From the NCBI RefSeq assembly GCF_004154955.1, contig NZ_CP011524.1:2356001-2420000 (forward strand): a stretch of DNA of 64,000 bases, written 5' to 3'. Source of the stretch: Intestinimonas butyriciproducens (GTDB taxonomy: Bacteria; Bacillota; Clostridia; Oscillospirales; Oscillospiraceae). Below the pieces are notes generated by a model. The model worked only from the letters and a program-made list of their open reading frames with translations. It was not told the DNA's origin and ran no database searches. Of the stretch, positions 50,681 to 59,259 are shown piece after piece (the stretch's first letter is position 1; every line of letters starts with the position of its first letter). The translations under genes were made by a program, and so were the position numbers.

Positions 50681-50916
50681 GGCGTCTGTCTCCTTTCCAG
50701 CATTCAGCCGGTCTCTCCCTTCGCGCACAAAGGGTCCCGGCGGCCTTTTGAGCCGGACGGGTATCCCGCAGGCCACGCAGTCACCTGCCTTGCCCCGTCC
50801 GGCGGTGCGGCCCCATCATAGTAAAGCGTTGTCTCAGCCCTTGTACGTTTGCTTCGCGTTCCTGCAGACAGAGAGGCGTCGCAGGATCTTCTCCTCTGTT
50901 CCGCATGCTTTTTACT
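50681..50916 (-). other. Long leader of the MerR-cupin operon
   Basis: About 235 bp between the promoter and the MerR start. No gene is supported; short open frames lack ribosome sites. Confidence 0.4.
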
Positions 50917-50947
50917 ACCATAACACCTGGAGTAGACTCCAAGTCAA
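50917..50947 (-). promoter_or_regulatory. MerR-type promoter with 19-bp spacer and dyad
   Basis: On the minus strand TTGACT (50947-50942), 19 bp, TATGGT (50922-50917). The spacer holds the dyad CTTGGAGTCTACTCCAGG, the textbook operator of AdhR-like MerR proteins. Confidence 0.88.
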
Positions 50948-51011
50948 TAGGCTGCTCCTCTTTTTTGAAAATATTTTTCAGGCCGGTTTCACGCGGGCCT
51001 CCCTGGAAAAG

Positions 51012-51049
51012 GGAACCCTGCTTTTGAACCGGTTCAAAAGCAGGGTTCC
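51012..51049. repeat. 38-bp perfect palindrome
   Basis: Arms 51012-51030 and 51031-51049 (GGAACCCTGCTTTTGAACC and its complement) meet with no loop. It borders mobile-element debris; it could be a terminator or a recombination scar. Confidence 0.6.
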
Positions 51050-51111
51050 TTCGGCGCCCCAGCGCCGCAGAAAGCGATTGCCCGACCAAAAGAGTTGGTC
51101 AAAACCTCCAT

Positions 51112-51399
51112 TTGGAAAATCAGGAAATCCCCTGTTCCGCCAGCCTTACCCGCAAATCTTTCATCCTGAATTCTGCCATTGGGCCGGGGGATGCGGACAA
51201 AAAGTTGGAGGGGAAGCAGCTCATTGCTGTGGAGAGCACCAGCTATATCGACAACCATGGTATGAAGTGGAACGGCAACAACCAGTACACCATGCCCATT
51301 CAAGTAGCGATGTATCGCTGTTACCAGCAACAGATGCTTCACTTGGAGGAACAGCGGAATCGGCAAGCGGGCAGTTTCAGGAGTTTCCGTGGGCGTTAA
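51112..51399 (+). pseudogene. Gene remnant, probably mobile-element cargo
   Basis: A frame reading EGKQLIAVESTSYIDNHGMKWNGNNQYTMPIQVAMYRCYQQQMLHLEEQRNRQAG looks protein-like in composition from about 51185 on, but has no clear start or ribosome site. The family is not recognised. It sits among other truncated genes and is probably a 3' fragment. Confidence 0.35.
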
Positions 51400-51505
51400 A
51401 AATGGGGGCGAATCCAGAGAGAAAAATCAGTTCTGCGGTCGTTATCCCGCAGTGCCTGCTCCCACAGGAAAAAAACAGAGGGCAAGCCCCGGAGAGGAGA
51501 TCAAC

Positions 51506-51940
51506 ATGAGCAAAAAAGAGAAACTTCCCCTCTACCTGTCGCCGGAGAAAAAAGCAACCCTGGAGCGAAGATATACGGAAGATGGCAGCCGAAATCTCAC
51601 CGGCTTTATCGTAAAGTCGGTGGAGCTGGACATGGGTCTGAGTACGCTGGCGGACTGTGTTAAGCTGGACGATGAGTACCTGCGAGGAGAAGGGCGGTAC
51701 TTTGACGCCCTGGGATACCAAGACCGCCGCGGGGACTCGCACCATTTACCCTGTCGCCCAGCACTGCCGAGTCGCTCCGGGAGCGGAAAAGACTGCCCTG
51801 ACGGAATGGATCTTTCCCCATCCGTTAAAGCCGGAGCAGCCCACCCCCCGAGCGCTGCCTCTGACAAAACAGAATCCAGTCACCGACTTCCAGCCGGTGA
51901 CCAAGTGTACCCGAAAGCCCGGTACCGGTTGCATCTCTGA
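51506..51940 (+). pseudogene. Small RHH-type protein of a mobile element, altered C-terminus
   Basis: ATG 51506 with GGAGAGGAG upstream encodes MSKKEKLPLYLSPEKKATLERRYTEDGSRNLTGFI, the N-terminus of a small ribbon-helix-helix-like protein common on integrative elements. After about 75 residues the sequence loses protein character (PSVKAGAAHPPSAASDK) while another frame becomes coding, so the gene seems to run out of frame or be truncated at about 51735. Confidence 0.5.
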
Positions 51941-52247
51941 CCTCAATGACCACCTCTTGGGGGGCCGCTACTTGCCCGCCCGGCCGGACGGAACCAAACA
52001 CTTCAAGCCCGTCTACGTCCACACCCGGGAGGAATGCGAGGAGGAACTGAAGGTGCTCATTCGGCAGATGAACGCGGAGCGGAAGGCCGTACAGGACCGC
52101 CTGCAGGGGATCACCCCACCGTGCGAGCTCCACAAGAAGGAGCGCCAGATCTGGGCGTACATGAAGTTCCATCCTGAGGAAACTAACATGAACGTCATCA
52201 CCAAAGGCGCGAAGGCAACCATGCACATGGTGGCCAAGCACTATTGA
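51735..52247 (+). pseudogene. Fragment with the GTGCISDLNDHL..YVHTREECEEEL domain
   Basis: This frame carries GTGCISDLNDHLLGGRYLP, ..KPVYVHTREECEEELKVLIRQMNAERKAV and ends KGAKATMHMVAKHY. The same domain is found at the C-terminus of the protein at 59706-60296. It resembles the arm-type N-terminal region of site-specific integrases or related element proteins, but the identification is uncertain. No start codon fits, so it is a fragment. Confidence 0.45.
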
Positions 52248-52329
52248 GATGCTCCAAAAGATGTTGGGAATAGAAAAGCGAGAGGGGACGGCATCATGAA
52301 TGCGCCGTCCCCTTCTAAGGATCATGTCT

Positions 52330-52743
52330 CTATTTTCTGTTTGGTTTCCTCTTAATGCCCAAAAGCCTGATAAAATCATCAAACAACGAGGTGTCTGTTG
52401 GCTCAAACATCAGCCATTTTCCATCGTGGTAAGTCTGCGTTTCGTCATAAATTCTTTGAACTTCCTCTGAGTAATGTTCTCTGTCATTTACGAATTTCAA
52501 GCGCTCATCCTTACCTAAGACGATCATAAATCCTATGCAGTTTTCTCTCGCATACAGTGCGCATAGGGTTTTGCCGCCTCGGCGGTATTTATATTCATAG
52601 GTCCATGCTTTCCCACCGCTGCCCCACAGACGTTCCATGTCATATTTTTCATCAATCAAGGCACATAATTGAGTCCAGATCTCGTATAAGGATTTTCCCA
52701 CTAAAGTTGTCATTTGCTCTGCGTCCGGTACCATGTCAAGCAC
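52330..52743 (-). CDS. DUF3788 family protein
   Basis: A 137-residue soluble protein with DUF3788 features: IWTQLCALIDEKYDMERLWGSGGKAWTYEYKYRRGGKTLCALYARENCIGFMIVLGKDE and the C-terminal YHDGKWLMFEP. GTG 52743 is taken as start since GAGGAGG lies 8 bases before it. The family is uncharacterised but often found with GyrI-like and acetyltransferase genes, as here. Confidence 0.8.
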   Translation of the reverse strand: MLDMVPDAEQMTTLVGKSLYEIWTQLCALIDEKYDMERLWGSGGKAWTYEYKYRRGGKTLCALYARENCIGFMIVLGKDERLKFVNDREHYSEEVQRIYDETQTYHDGKWLMFEPTDTSLFDDFIRLLGIKRKPNRK

Positions 52744-52897
52744 GACAGCCGCCTCCTCTATCAATCAGAATTATATTGTTATTCTACCGTATAGGTATGA
52801 GTTTCTCTATCAAATTCCTCTTATAGCGAGGCGGCTGTCGATCAAGCCTCTCGTGCTCCTTTATCGCACAGGGGCATTTTCCCGTGGGGGATGTGCC

Positions 52898-53245
52898 TTA
52901 CTTCTTTTCCACCGGAATCCAGACCTCGCAGTAGTAGTCCTGGTCCTGAGCGCCGTTCTCAAACTTGCTGGCGTCGCTGTACAGCTCCACGTTGATGCCG
53001 GCGGCGATCTTGTAGTCTGGGTTCGTGGGCAGCCACTGGGAGAATATCTGCTGGTTCAGCCCCTGGAGAGCCTGAGGCATCCGGCCGGTGCAGGGGAACA
53101 CCGCCCAGGTGTGGGCCGGGATGGTACGGGTGGTGAAGCCGTCAGGGATTTCCTTGGCTGGATCGTAGTTGTCGGCGATGAGATATTCAAACTCGTTGCC
53201 GCCCATACTCTCGTCCAGGTTGATGCCGTACATGCCGCACACCAC
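52898..53245 (-). pseudogene. GyrI-like effector-binding domain fragment (AraC-type regulator C-terminus)
   Basis: The frame reads VCGMYGINLDESMGGNEFEYLIADNYDP, TTRTIPAHTWAVFPCTGRMPQALQGLN and ends YYCEVWIPVEKK, the effector-binding domain of AraC/GyrI proteins. The same frame is coding-like upstream to about 53320 (TFKYEDAAAQVPQFWAEHFGTGG) without any start, and the HTH part is missing. It directly abuts a truncated acetyltransferase, so a deletion joined the two. Confidence 0.7.
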
Positions 53246-53306
53246 CTTGCCTCCACCTGTGCCGAAATGCTCCGCCCAGAACTGGGGGACCTGAGCGGCG
53301 GCGTCC

Positions 53307-53627
53307 TCATACTTGAAAGTCTTTGCCCTCTTCCATCTGCGTCAGCATGAAGGACACCAGCTTCTGCGCAACGTGCTGTCTCCGGCAGGCCGGGTCCACC
53401 GCCAGGAAGCATAGCTCACCCGGTTCCTTGGAAAACAGCAAAATGCCCGCCATGCGGTCCGCCTCCGCCGCGCAGACGGCGGAGGAATTTTCCATAAAGC
53501 GCAGGACTGTGGCTCTGTGTTCCTCCATAGCTTCGGCGGTCTCCAGACCGGAAAAGACATCCCGGACCTGTTCCACCAGCGCCATCTAGGCATGAATGTC
53601 TTGTGTTTGTGCGAGTTTTATTTCCAT
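53307..53627 (-). pseudogene. GNAT acetyltransferase, nonsense mutation and truncated end
   Basis: From ATG 53627 (with GAGGA) it reads MEIKLAQTQDIHA, then TAG (53588-53586), then MALVEQVRDVFSGLETAEAMEEHRATV..AGILLFSKEPGELCFLAVDPACRRQHVAQKLVSFML. The TAG sits where this family commonly has Trp (AWMALVEQ), so a TGG-to-TAG change is likely. The C-terminal third of the GNAT fold is lost at about 53320. Restart at the ATG right after the stop could give a short product. Confidence 0.8.
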
Positions 53628-53638
53628 GGTTTTATTCC

Positions 53639-53935
53639 TCATTGCGATCCATTGGACGCTGCCCTTTCTGTATGTGCGGTGATGATCGTGTAGCTTCGGG
53701 CATGAATGGTGATACGCACCCCATCCACCCCGCAGTACCAGTTCTTGCCCTGCTGATAAATCACGCAGTTTCTCTTCAAAATCAAAGCCTTGCAATATGC
53801 GACTGCGTCCGTCTCTATGTTCAGATTCCGCTTGATCCGTTCTGTACCCATCACAGTCGTATGGAGCCTGTCAAGATTAGAGATCAGCGTCCGGTTGTCC
53901 TGTGCAAGCGGAGTCCCATCCATAGAAGCGCTCAT
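53639..53935 (-). CDS. DUF3781 family protein
   Basis: A 98-residue protein with the DUF3781 pattern: LISNLDRLHTTVMGTERIKRNLN, DAVAYCKALILKRNCVIYQQGKNWYCGVDGVRITIHARSYTIITAHT. Uncharacterised family. Its start overlaps the SRPBCC gene upstream by 4 bases. Confidence 0.88.
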   Translation of the reverse strand: MSASMDGTPLAQDNRTLISNLDRLHTTVMGTERIKRNLNIETDAVAYCKALILKRNCVIYQQGKNWYCGVDGVRITIHARSYTIITAHTERAASNGSQ

Positions 53936-54327
53936 TTCAGCAGTTCCTTTCGCAGATCATCCAGATACAGCTTCTGCTGCCGTTTCAGATATCCGGGGAT
54001 AAAGGGGAGCATCCACCAGTGCTTGGCGGTGACGGCCTCAGTGCAAGTCAGCCGGGTGCCGCCCTCCGCCGACTCGAAGGCCCCTTCCCAGGAGCCGGAC
54101 ATGTTGCCGCTCTCCATGGTAAAGGCCCATTGACGGAGCGGCTCACAGACTGTGACCGCAAAGTTGGTGGCGTAGCCGCTTTTGGTGTGTTCCACAAAAC
54201 GGCCCTCGTCCAGTACCTCCACCCGCGCAAGATCACTGCGCCAGGCGGTATGGGTGAGGTCGGTCACCGTATGCCACACCCGCTCCACCGGACAGGGAAA
54301 ATGGACTGTCACTTTGGAAACCGCCAT
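53932..54327 (-). CDS. SRPBCC-family (START-like) protein
   Basis: A 131-residue ligand-binding fold: VSKVTVHFPCPVERVWHTVTDLTHTAWRSDLARVEVL opens it and YLKRQQKLYLDDLRKELLK is the long C-terminal helix closing the pocket. Similar to polyketide-cyclase/AHSA1-like proteins that bind hydrophobic ligands. Coupled to the DUF3781 gene. Confidence 0.88.
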   Translation of the reverse strand: MAVSKVTVHFPCPVERVWHTVTDLTHTAWRSDLARVEVLDEGRFVEHTKSGYATNFAVTVCEPLRQWAFTMESGNMSGSWEGAFESAEGGTRLTCTEAVTAKHWWMLPFIPGYLKRQQKLYLDDLRKELLK

Positions 54328-54331
54328 ACGA

Positions 54332-54889
54332 TCACCCCTTCTTTTGTTTCTTGTTGAGCTTCAGGCTGATACCTTGGCGGTCCGCCGCCTCCTGAAGCAG
54401 CCCCACAGCGGCAAGGGCACGATCCTTGACCGTCTGCTCTGCCAGTTCCGGCCGGCTGTCCAGAGCGGCCATCACAGAGCGCAGATCCTCCAGGAGCAAG
54501 AGATGGACCGCTGTGTTGAAAAGAGTTTTACGGCGGCCATCGTTGTAATAGGCCAGAAGTTTATCCAGGATCGCCCGTTTTTCCTCCAGTTGGGCAAGGT
54601 ACGCCTCCAGTCCCAGTTCCCGGGCCTGGGCAATGTCCTGCTGCCGGTTCCGGTGAGGGACAAAGGAATCCCCGTCGCCGAAGCCATCATAGCGGGGACA
54701 GGGGTACTCCGGGCATTCCCAGCAAAACTGGACGCCGCCGTGCTCCAGGGAGCACCGGGCCATAGCGCAGCTCTGATTGCCTGCTCCGCCGCCGCAGCCG
54801 GGACAGTGGCCGCCCAGGTGCATGGAGCACAGGGCGCAGTTGAGGCCACACAGGGAGAAGCGGGTTTCTGTACGGGTAAAACCTTTCAT
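54332..54889 (-). CDS. DUF3795 cysteine-rich protein
   Basis: A 185-residue protein from ATG 54889 (GGGAGG upstream). The N-terminal Cys-rich zinc-ribbon-like part (LCGLNCALCSMHLGGHCPGCGGG, SCAMARCSLEHGGVQFCWECPEYPCPRY) is the DUF3795 signature; the C-terminal half is helical. By its Cys pattern it may bind zinc or Fe-S. Four bases separate it from the SRPBCC gene, so they are one operon. Confidence 0.88.
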   Translation of the reverse strand: MKGFTRTETRFSLCGLNCALCSMHLGGHCPGCGGGAGNQSCAMARCSLEHGGVQFCWECPEYPCPRYDGFGDGDSFVPHRNRQQDIAQARELGLEAYLAQLEEKRAILDKLLAYYNDGRRKTLFNTAVHLLLLEDLRSVMAALDSRPELAEQTVKDRALAAVGLLQEAADRQGISLKLNKKQKKG

Positions 54890-54902
54890 GCCGTTTCCTC
54901 CC

Positions 54903-55730
54903 TTAGAACCACAGCGCCTGCTCTTCCCGGAACACCGGGGTTTTCCCTTGGGCGTAGGGGTCATAACGATTTTCGTTGCAGCCGAATTCCTGCAAAAAGC
55001 GGATCTGTCCCGCTCCATTCCAACGAATGAGGGAGAGACCGTCAAAGCTCTGGATCAGACCATCTGTCATGGCGCACCGGAAGGACCACTCCACTACGGT
55101 TTGGTCCCCTTTGTGAAAATACTGCCGGATATCCCAGCGCTGCACGGTTCCCCGGGTGTTCCACTCGTCAAACCACAGCTTGATTTTCCCACTTCCGTGA
55201 TACTCCGGCCCCCAGCTCTCGATGTAGACGGCGTCGGGGGCAAAAAGGTCCTCAATGCCCGTGTTCTGCTTGTCCAGCCACATGGAAACCCACTGCCGGA
55301 TTTTGTTTTCCCGCTGCTTCTCCATTGTTGTTTCCATATCCACGCTCCCCTGTTGCACCGCTTGGGTGATGTCCCGCAGCATCAAATATTCCGTGTCTTT
55401 TTCCTCCAGGATCTGAAATTCCGCCCGCTCATACAGGCGCAACGCTGGATTTTTTCTCTGAACAGAGAGCGATGCCCGTAGATAACCGTTCTCCCGCAGC
55501 AGAAACAGAAGGCTGTCCAGCAGCTGTGTCCCAATGCCCAGCCCGCGGTATCCCGGCAATAGCGAGATGGTCAGGGATGGCGTACTGCTGTCGATGTGGC
55601 CATAGTACTCCATGATACGGCTCCACACTGCGCCAACGACCGTTCCCTCCGTCTCGGCAACGAGACAGTGATCCCCGGGTTGTGTGCCAAAACCTGCAAT
55701 ATAGACCTGCAGCTCCGGCAGATCGACCAC
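54903..55730 (-). CDS. GNAT acetyltransferase fused to an NTF2/SnoaL-like domain
   Basis: A 275-residue two-domain protein. Residues 1-120 are a GNAT acetyltransferase core (HCLVAETEGTVVGAVWSRI, SLLPGYRGLGIGTQLLDSLL acetyl-CoA loop, NPALRLYERAEFQIL). Residues about 138-275 are an NTF2-like fold (IRQWVSMWLDKQNTGIEDLFAPDAVYIESWGPEYHGSGKI, TVVEWSFRC). The start is a GTG at 55730 giving a shorter N-terminus than usual for GNAT; the strand-1 region may be lost upstream, where a stop lies in frame. Either a natural fusion or a joined pair. Confidence 0.75.
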   Translation of the reverse strand: MVDLPELQVYIAGFGTQPGDHCLVAETEGTVVGAVWSRIMEYYGHIDSSTPSLTISLLPGYRGLGIGTQLLDSLLFLLRENGYLRASLSVQRKNPALRLYERAEFQILEEKDTEYLMLRDITQAVQQGSVDMETTMEKQRENKIRQWVSMWLDKQNTGIEDLFAPDAVYIESWGPEYHGSGKIKLWFDEWNTRGTVQRWDIRQYFHKGDQTVVEWSFRCAMTDGLIQSFDGLSLIRWNGAGQIRFLQEFGCNENRYDPYAQGKTPVFREEQALWF

Positions 55731-55851
55731 CGACCGGGGCGGCGGTTCCGCTCCCTACGGGAGATAGGATAGATGGCCTAATAGAGAAATTCCCGCAGAA
55801 GACCACATCCCTTCGGGCACATTTTGCGGATTTGTGTATAAATGTGTTTCA

Positions 55852-56493
55852 TTACTCTGTCCTTTTGGTGGGGTGCCGGATGACGGTTTTCATCCGCTCC
55901 GGTTTACACCGCCGCACATCACTGAGGTAGATCTCGTGGTGGAACCGGCCCTCCCCAAAGTCCGCCTCATAGCCCTGGGCCTTGGCGTATTCCTCCATGG
56001 CGGCCACCGTGGCGGGCTCGTCGTCGTAGGGGCCAATGTGCATGCACTGGACGCACACTCCCTCCTCCCAAGGGAAGAACTCCACCGGAGAGAAATCCTT
56101 CTGCTTCTTTTCCGTAGCCTCCCGGATCGCCCAGTCAAAGACCTCTCTCGTCACAAACTCCGGCAGCCGGATGAGGGAGATCCACTGAAAATCCGCCTTG
56201 CAGGCGTAGTCTATCCCATGGACGCCCTCCTGCCACCACAGGCCCTCCAGGGGCGGCACCACATAGTCAAAGTACCCCTCCAGCTTGTGCTTGCCCATCT
56301 TGCTCATTTTGATGGTGAAGGCCACGGCGTAGAGCATTCCCAGGGCCTGCTTATAGGCGCCATCCTCCTCATTGGGATCACCCTGGCCCCACACCGCCAG
56401 GAAATTCATAGCCGGTACCGTGACGATACCCGGCGTCGTGGGAGGCAGATAGAATTCCTTGTATTCTTTCTTGTAATCAAAGGGCATGGTCAT
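55852..56493 (-). CDS. GyrI-like small-molecule-binding protein
   Basis: A 213-residue stand-alone GyrI-like protein: MPFDYKKEYKEFYLPPTTPGIVTVPAMNFLAVWGQGDPNEEDGAYKQALGMLYAVAF and FFPWEEGVCVQCMHIGPYDDEPATVAAMEEYAKAQGYE..HHEIYLSDVRR. The family binds drug-like ligands or hydrolyses cyclopropanoids in some members. Overlaps the TfoX gene by 17 bases. Confidence 0.92.
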   Translation of the reverse strand: MTMPFDYKKEYKEFYLPPTTPGIVTVPAMNFLAVWGQGDPNEEDGAYKQALGMLYAVAFTIKMSKMGKHKLEGYFDYVVPPLEGLWWQEGVHGIDYACKADFQWISLIRLPEFVTREVFDWAIREATEKKQKDFSPVEFFPWEEGVCVQCMHIGPYDDEPATVAAMEEYAKAQGYEADFGEGRFHHEIYLSDVRRCKPERMKTVIRHPTKRTE

Positions 56494-56812
56494 TCCTCCT
56501 CTTCTTTTGGTGCCTGCTTCTCAGCGCCTCGCAGGTGACGCGCACCAGCCCCGTCATCCGCTCCCGGTCCTCCACATCTTCCACCAGCAGGGAGTCCTTC
56601 GCCCCCTCATAAGGCGGAGCCTTGGGCAGGTCGGGGAACGCCGCTTCGCCCCGCGGGGTAATCTTTACGAAAAACTGGTCGTCACAGATGACGGCGAAGA
56701 ACACATCGTCGCAGTAAAGGCCGTATTCGCCGAACATCTTCCGGCTGCGGATGGCTCCGGCCTCCCGTAGCTGCTCGGCCACATAGTTCACAAAATCCGG
56801 ATGAGACGCCAT
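56477..56812 (-). CDS. TfoX N-terminal domain protein
   Basis: A 111-residue protein: MASHPDFVNYVAEQLREAGAIRSRKMFGEYGLYCDDVFFAVICDDQFFVKIT is the TfoX_N domain. The C-terminal domain of the competence regulator TfoX/Sxy is absent, as in most Bacillota homologues. GGAGGG precedes ATG 56812. Co-transcribed with the WYL regulator, which ends 1 bp upstream. Confidence 0.92.
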   Translation of the reverse strand: MASHPDFVNYVAEQLREAGAIRSRKMFGEYGLYCDDVFFAVICDDQFFVKITPRGEAAFPDLPKAPPYEGAKDSLLVEDVEDRERMTGLVRVTCEALRSRHQKKRRNDHAL

Positions 56813-56813
56813 G

Positions 56814-57725
56814 CTAATCCCTCCCTCGATAACGGTCGGCCAAGGTTTGACTCCAAACTCCAAGCCGCTCCCGCAACTCTTCCGGCTCCAGCAGCTCCGC
56901 CTTGTCTCCGAAGGTCAGGACCCAGCTGAGCACGCTGTCCGCGTCTGGAAAGCCTCCGGTAAAACGCAGCCGCCCGTCCGGCTCCACGGTGAAGCGGTCC
57001 GCGCCGTACTCTTCCACCAGACGCCAGCGGCAGGTCGGGTCAAAGAGAACGGTGACCTGATATTTCACCGGAAAGACCCGCTCCGGCTCCAGGTCGGGCA
57101 GAGGCGCAGGCCGGGGCTCAAAAAGTTCCCCGGAGGTGAGGCCCGTCATACGGTTCAATTTGAACAGGCGGAAATCCTCCCGCATTTGGCACCAGCCCCA
57201 CACATACCAAGCGGACCAGTGGAACACCAGGTAGCATGGCTCGACGATTCGCACCGATTCCTCTTTGGGCGAGAAATAGGTAAAGCGGATAGTATGGTGC
57301 TGCTCGATGGCCCCCTGGATGAGCTCAATTTTCGGCGGCAGACTGGTCTTGTACCAGGAGGAGAGGTCAATGAGCATGTGGGCGCTGCCGGGCACCAGCC
57401 CACCCGTCCCGGCGGACAGCTTCTCCATCAGCTGAGCATAGCGCAGGGTGCCGCTGACGCTGTCCAGGCTCCGCAGCCCTGCCAGGATGGCCTGCATCTC
57501 CGGATCGGTGAGCACCGTACGGTCCACCCGATAGCCCTCCATGATGGAGATGCCGCCGCCTGCGCCCTGGGCGGTGGAGATGGGGATGCCCGCCCGGCAC
57601 AGGGACTCGATGTCCCGCTGGATGGTCCGGCGGGACACTTCGAACTGTTCCGCCAGCTCCGGGGCGGTGACATTCTCCCGCTGGAGCAGGATGGATAGGA
57701 TACCGATGAGCCGCTCCATCTTCAT
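56814..57725 (-). CDS. YafY-type HTH/WYL-domain regulator
   Basis: A 303-residue regulator. The N-terminal HTH_11 (MERLIGILSILLQRENVTAPELAEQFEVSRRTIQRDIESLCRAGIPI) is followed by the WYL domain (IRFTYFSPKEESVRIVEPCYLVFHWSAWYVWGWCQMREDFRLFKLNRM) and the WCX extension. First gene of the leftward operon ending around the GyrI gene, so it probably regulates that cluster. Confidence 0.93.
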   Translation of the reverse strand: MKMERLIGILSILLQRENVTAPELAEQFEVSRRTIQRDIESLCRAGIPISTAQGAGGGISIMEGYRVDRTVLTDPEMQAILAGLRSLDSVSGTLRYAQLMEKLSAGTGGLVPGSAHMLIDLSSWYKTSLPPKIELIQGAIEQHHTIRFTYFSPKEESVRIVEPCYLVFHWSAWYVWGWCQMREDFRLFKLNRMTGLTSGELFEPRPAPLPDLEPERVFPVKYQVTVLFDPTCRWRLVEEYGADRFTVEPDGRLRFTGGFPDADSVLSWVLTFGDKAELLEPEELRERLGVWSQTLADRYRGRD

Positions 57726-57912
57726 GAGATGCACCGCCCTTCCTGGTTTTTCCTGCATGATACCATGACGACGGCCCTGGAGTGGTATCACGCCATGTTT
57801 TTCGGCTGCCCCGTCAGAGGCGAGAAAACGACTGAAAATCGAAGCATAATCGCCGTTCTGTAGCTATTATACCATAGGAACACGACAACTGTCTGTCATG
57901 TTTCTTTTTGCC

Positions 57913-57941
57913 TTGTGCTTTTTGTGACCATTGGGTACAAT
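57913..57941 (+). promoter_or_regulatory. Promoter of the RibD-type reductase operon
   Basis: TTGTGC (57913-57918), 17 bp, TACAAT (57936-57941), about 22 bp before the start codon. Confidence 0.5.
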
Positions 57942-57963
57942 AGGGGCAACGGAGGGGATGGTC

Positions 57964-58494
57964 ATGGGAAAGATCGTTTTATATCTCGCCATGAGTGTGG
58001 ACGGATATATTGCGGACGAGCAGGGCGGCGTGGGCTGGCTGGGCGGTGACGGCAGTGAACCGGATGCCCCCGGCAGTTACCCGGCGTTTTATGAGACGGT
58101 GGACACCATCGTTATGGGTTGGACCACCTATCGTCAGATCGTCACGGAGCTTTCCCCGGACAGCTGGCCCTATGAGGGCCGTCCCTGCTATGTGGTAACC
58201 CACCGGCAGGAAGAGGACCAGGAGGGTATCTGCTTCTGGAATGGAGAACTGACCGCCCTGGCGGGCAAGCTGAAAGCGGAGCGGGAGGGAAACATCTGGA
58301 TCTGCGGCGGTGCGTCCGTGGCCGGGCAGCTGCTGAAAGAGGGGCGCATCGATAAACTGTGGCTGTCGGTAATCCCCACAGTACTGGGCAAAGGCGTGCG
58401 GCTGTACCCCGAACTAGGGCCGGAACTGCCGCTGAAGCTGGTGGGAACAGAACATTACAACGGAATCGTAGATCTGGTATACGAAAAGCGGTGA
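57964..58494 (+). CDS. RibD C-terminal/dihydrofolate-reductase-like protein
   Basis: A 176-residue reductase-like protein (KIVLYLAMSVDGYIAD, VDTIVMGWTTYRQIV, NIWICGGASVAGQLL, LWLSVIPTVLGKGVRLY). These are the NADPH-binding and substrate-site blocks of the YyaP/YwjB-type RibD C-terminal family. ATG 57964 is selected for its GGAGGGG site 7 bases upstream. Physiological substrate unknown. Confidence 0.92.
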   Translation: MGKIVLYLAMSVDGYIADEQGGVGWLGGDGSEPDAPGSYPAFYETVDTIVMGWTTYRQIVTELSPDSWPYEGRPCYVVTHRQEEDQEGICFWNGELTALAGKLKAEREGNIWICGGASVAGQLLKEGRIDKLWLSVIPTVLGKGVRLYPELGPELPLKLVGTEHYNGIVDLVYEKR

Positions 58495-58500
58495 CAAGCA

Positions 58501-59250
58501 ATGAGTGATCAATTTATCAATTTGACGGAAGACAATCTGGCGCAGGAGCATTTGTGCTGCATTATCCGCAGCAAGAAGCCCCACCCCGGCGTGGAAGCCA
58601 AGCGGGCCTGGCTGGCCCAACGGCTCCGGGAAGGCCATGTGTTCCGCAAGCTGGACACCAAGGGTGTGGTGTTCATCGAGTACGCTCCGCTGGAGACCGC
58701 CTGGGCACCAGTGGAGGGAGAGAACTATCTCTACATCTACTGCTTGTGGGTCTCCGGCGAATTTAAGGGCAAGGGCTACGGCAGGCATCTGATGGAGTAC
58801 TGCCTGGCCGACGCCAAATCCAAGGGGAAATCCGGTGTGTGTATGCTGGGTGCCGAAAAGCAAAAGGCCTGGCTCTCGGACCAGGCCTTCGCAGCGAAAT
58901 ATGGGTTTGAAACGGTGGATACCACCCCGGGCGGCTATCGGCTGCTGGCCCGCTCCTTTGACGGAACCAAGCCGCACTTTGCGGAGAATGCCAAGCAGTT
59001 GGAGATCGAAAGCTCGGACTTGACCATCTATTATAGCCCCCAGTGTCCCTACATCCATCAGAGCGTAGAACTGGTGCACAGGACCTGCGGGGAGCTGGAG
59101 GTACCCTATATCCTCATTCCAGTGGACACTTTGGAAAAGGCCAAGGCTCTGCCCGGTGTGTTCAACAACTGGGCGGTATTTTATCAAGGGAAGTTCGTGA
59201 CGGTGAATCTGCTGGACGCCGCCGCTTTGAAACGGCTCCTAAAAAAGTAA
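58501..59250 (+). CDS. GNAT acetyltransferase with YoaP-like C-terminal domain
   Basis: A 249-residue protein. Residues 1-150 are GNAT (NYLYIYCLWVSGEFKGKGYGRHLMEYCLADAKSKGKSG acetyl-CoA motif, AFAAKYGFETVDT). The C-terminal 80 residues (LTIYYSPQCPYIHQSVELV, VPYILIPVDTLEKAKALPGVFNNWAVFYQGKFVTVNLL) form the thioredoxin-like YoaP domain with a single Cys before Pro. It follows the RibD gene by 6 bp. Confidence 0.92.
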   Translation: MSDQFINLTEDNLAQEHLCCIIRSKKPHPGVEAKRAWLAQRLREGHVFRKLDTKGVVFIEYAPLETAWAPVEGENYLYIYCLWVSGEFKGKGYGRHLMEYCLADAKSKGKSGVCMLGAEKQKAWLSDQAFAAKYGFETVDTTPGGYRLLARSFDGTKPHFAENAKQLEIESSDLTIYYSPQCPYIHQSVELVHRTCGELEVPYILIPVDTLEKAKALPGVFNNWAVFYQGKFVTVNLLDAAALKRLLKK

Positions 59251-59259
59251 GGTGTGCCC

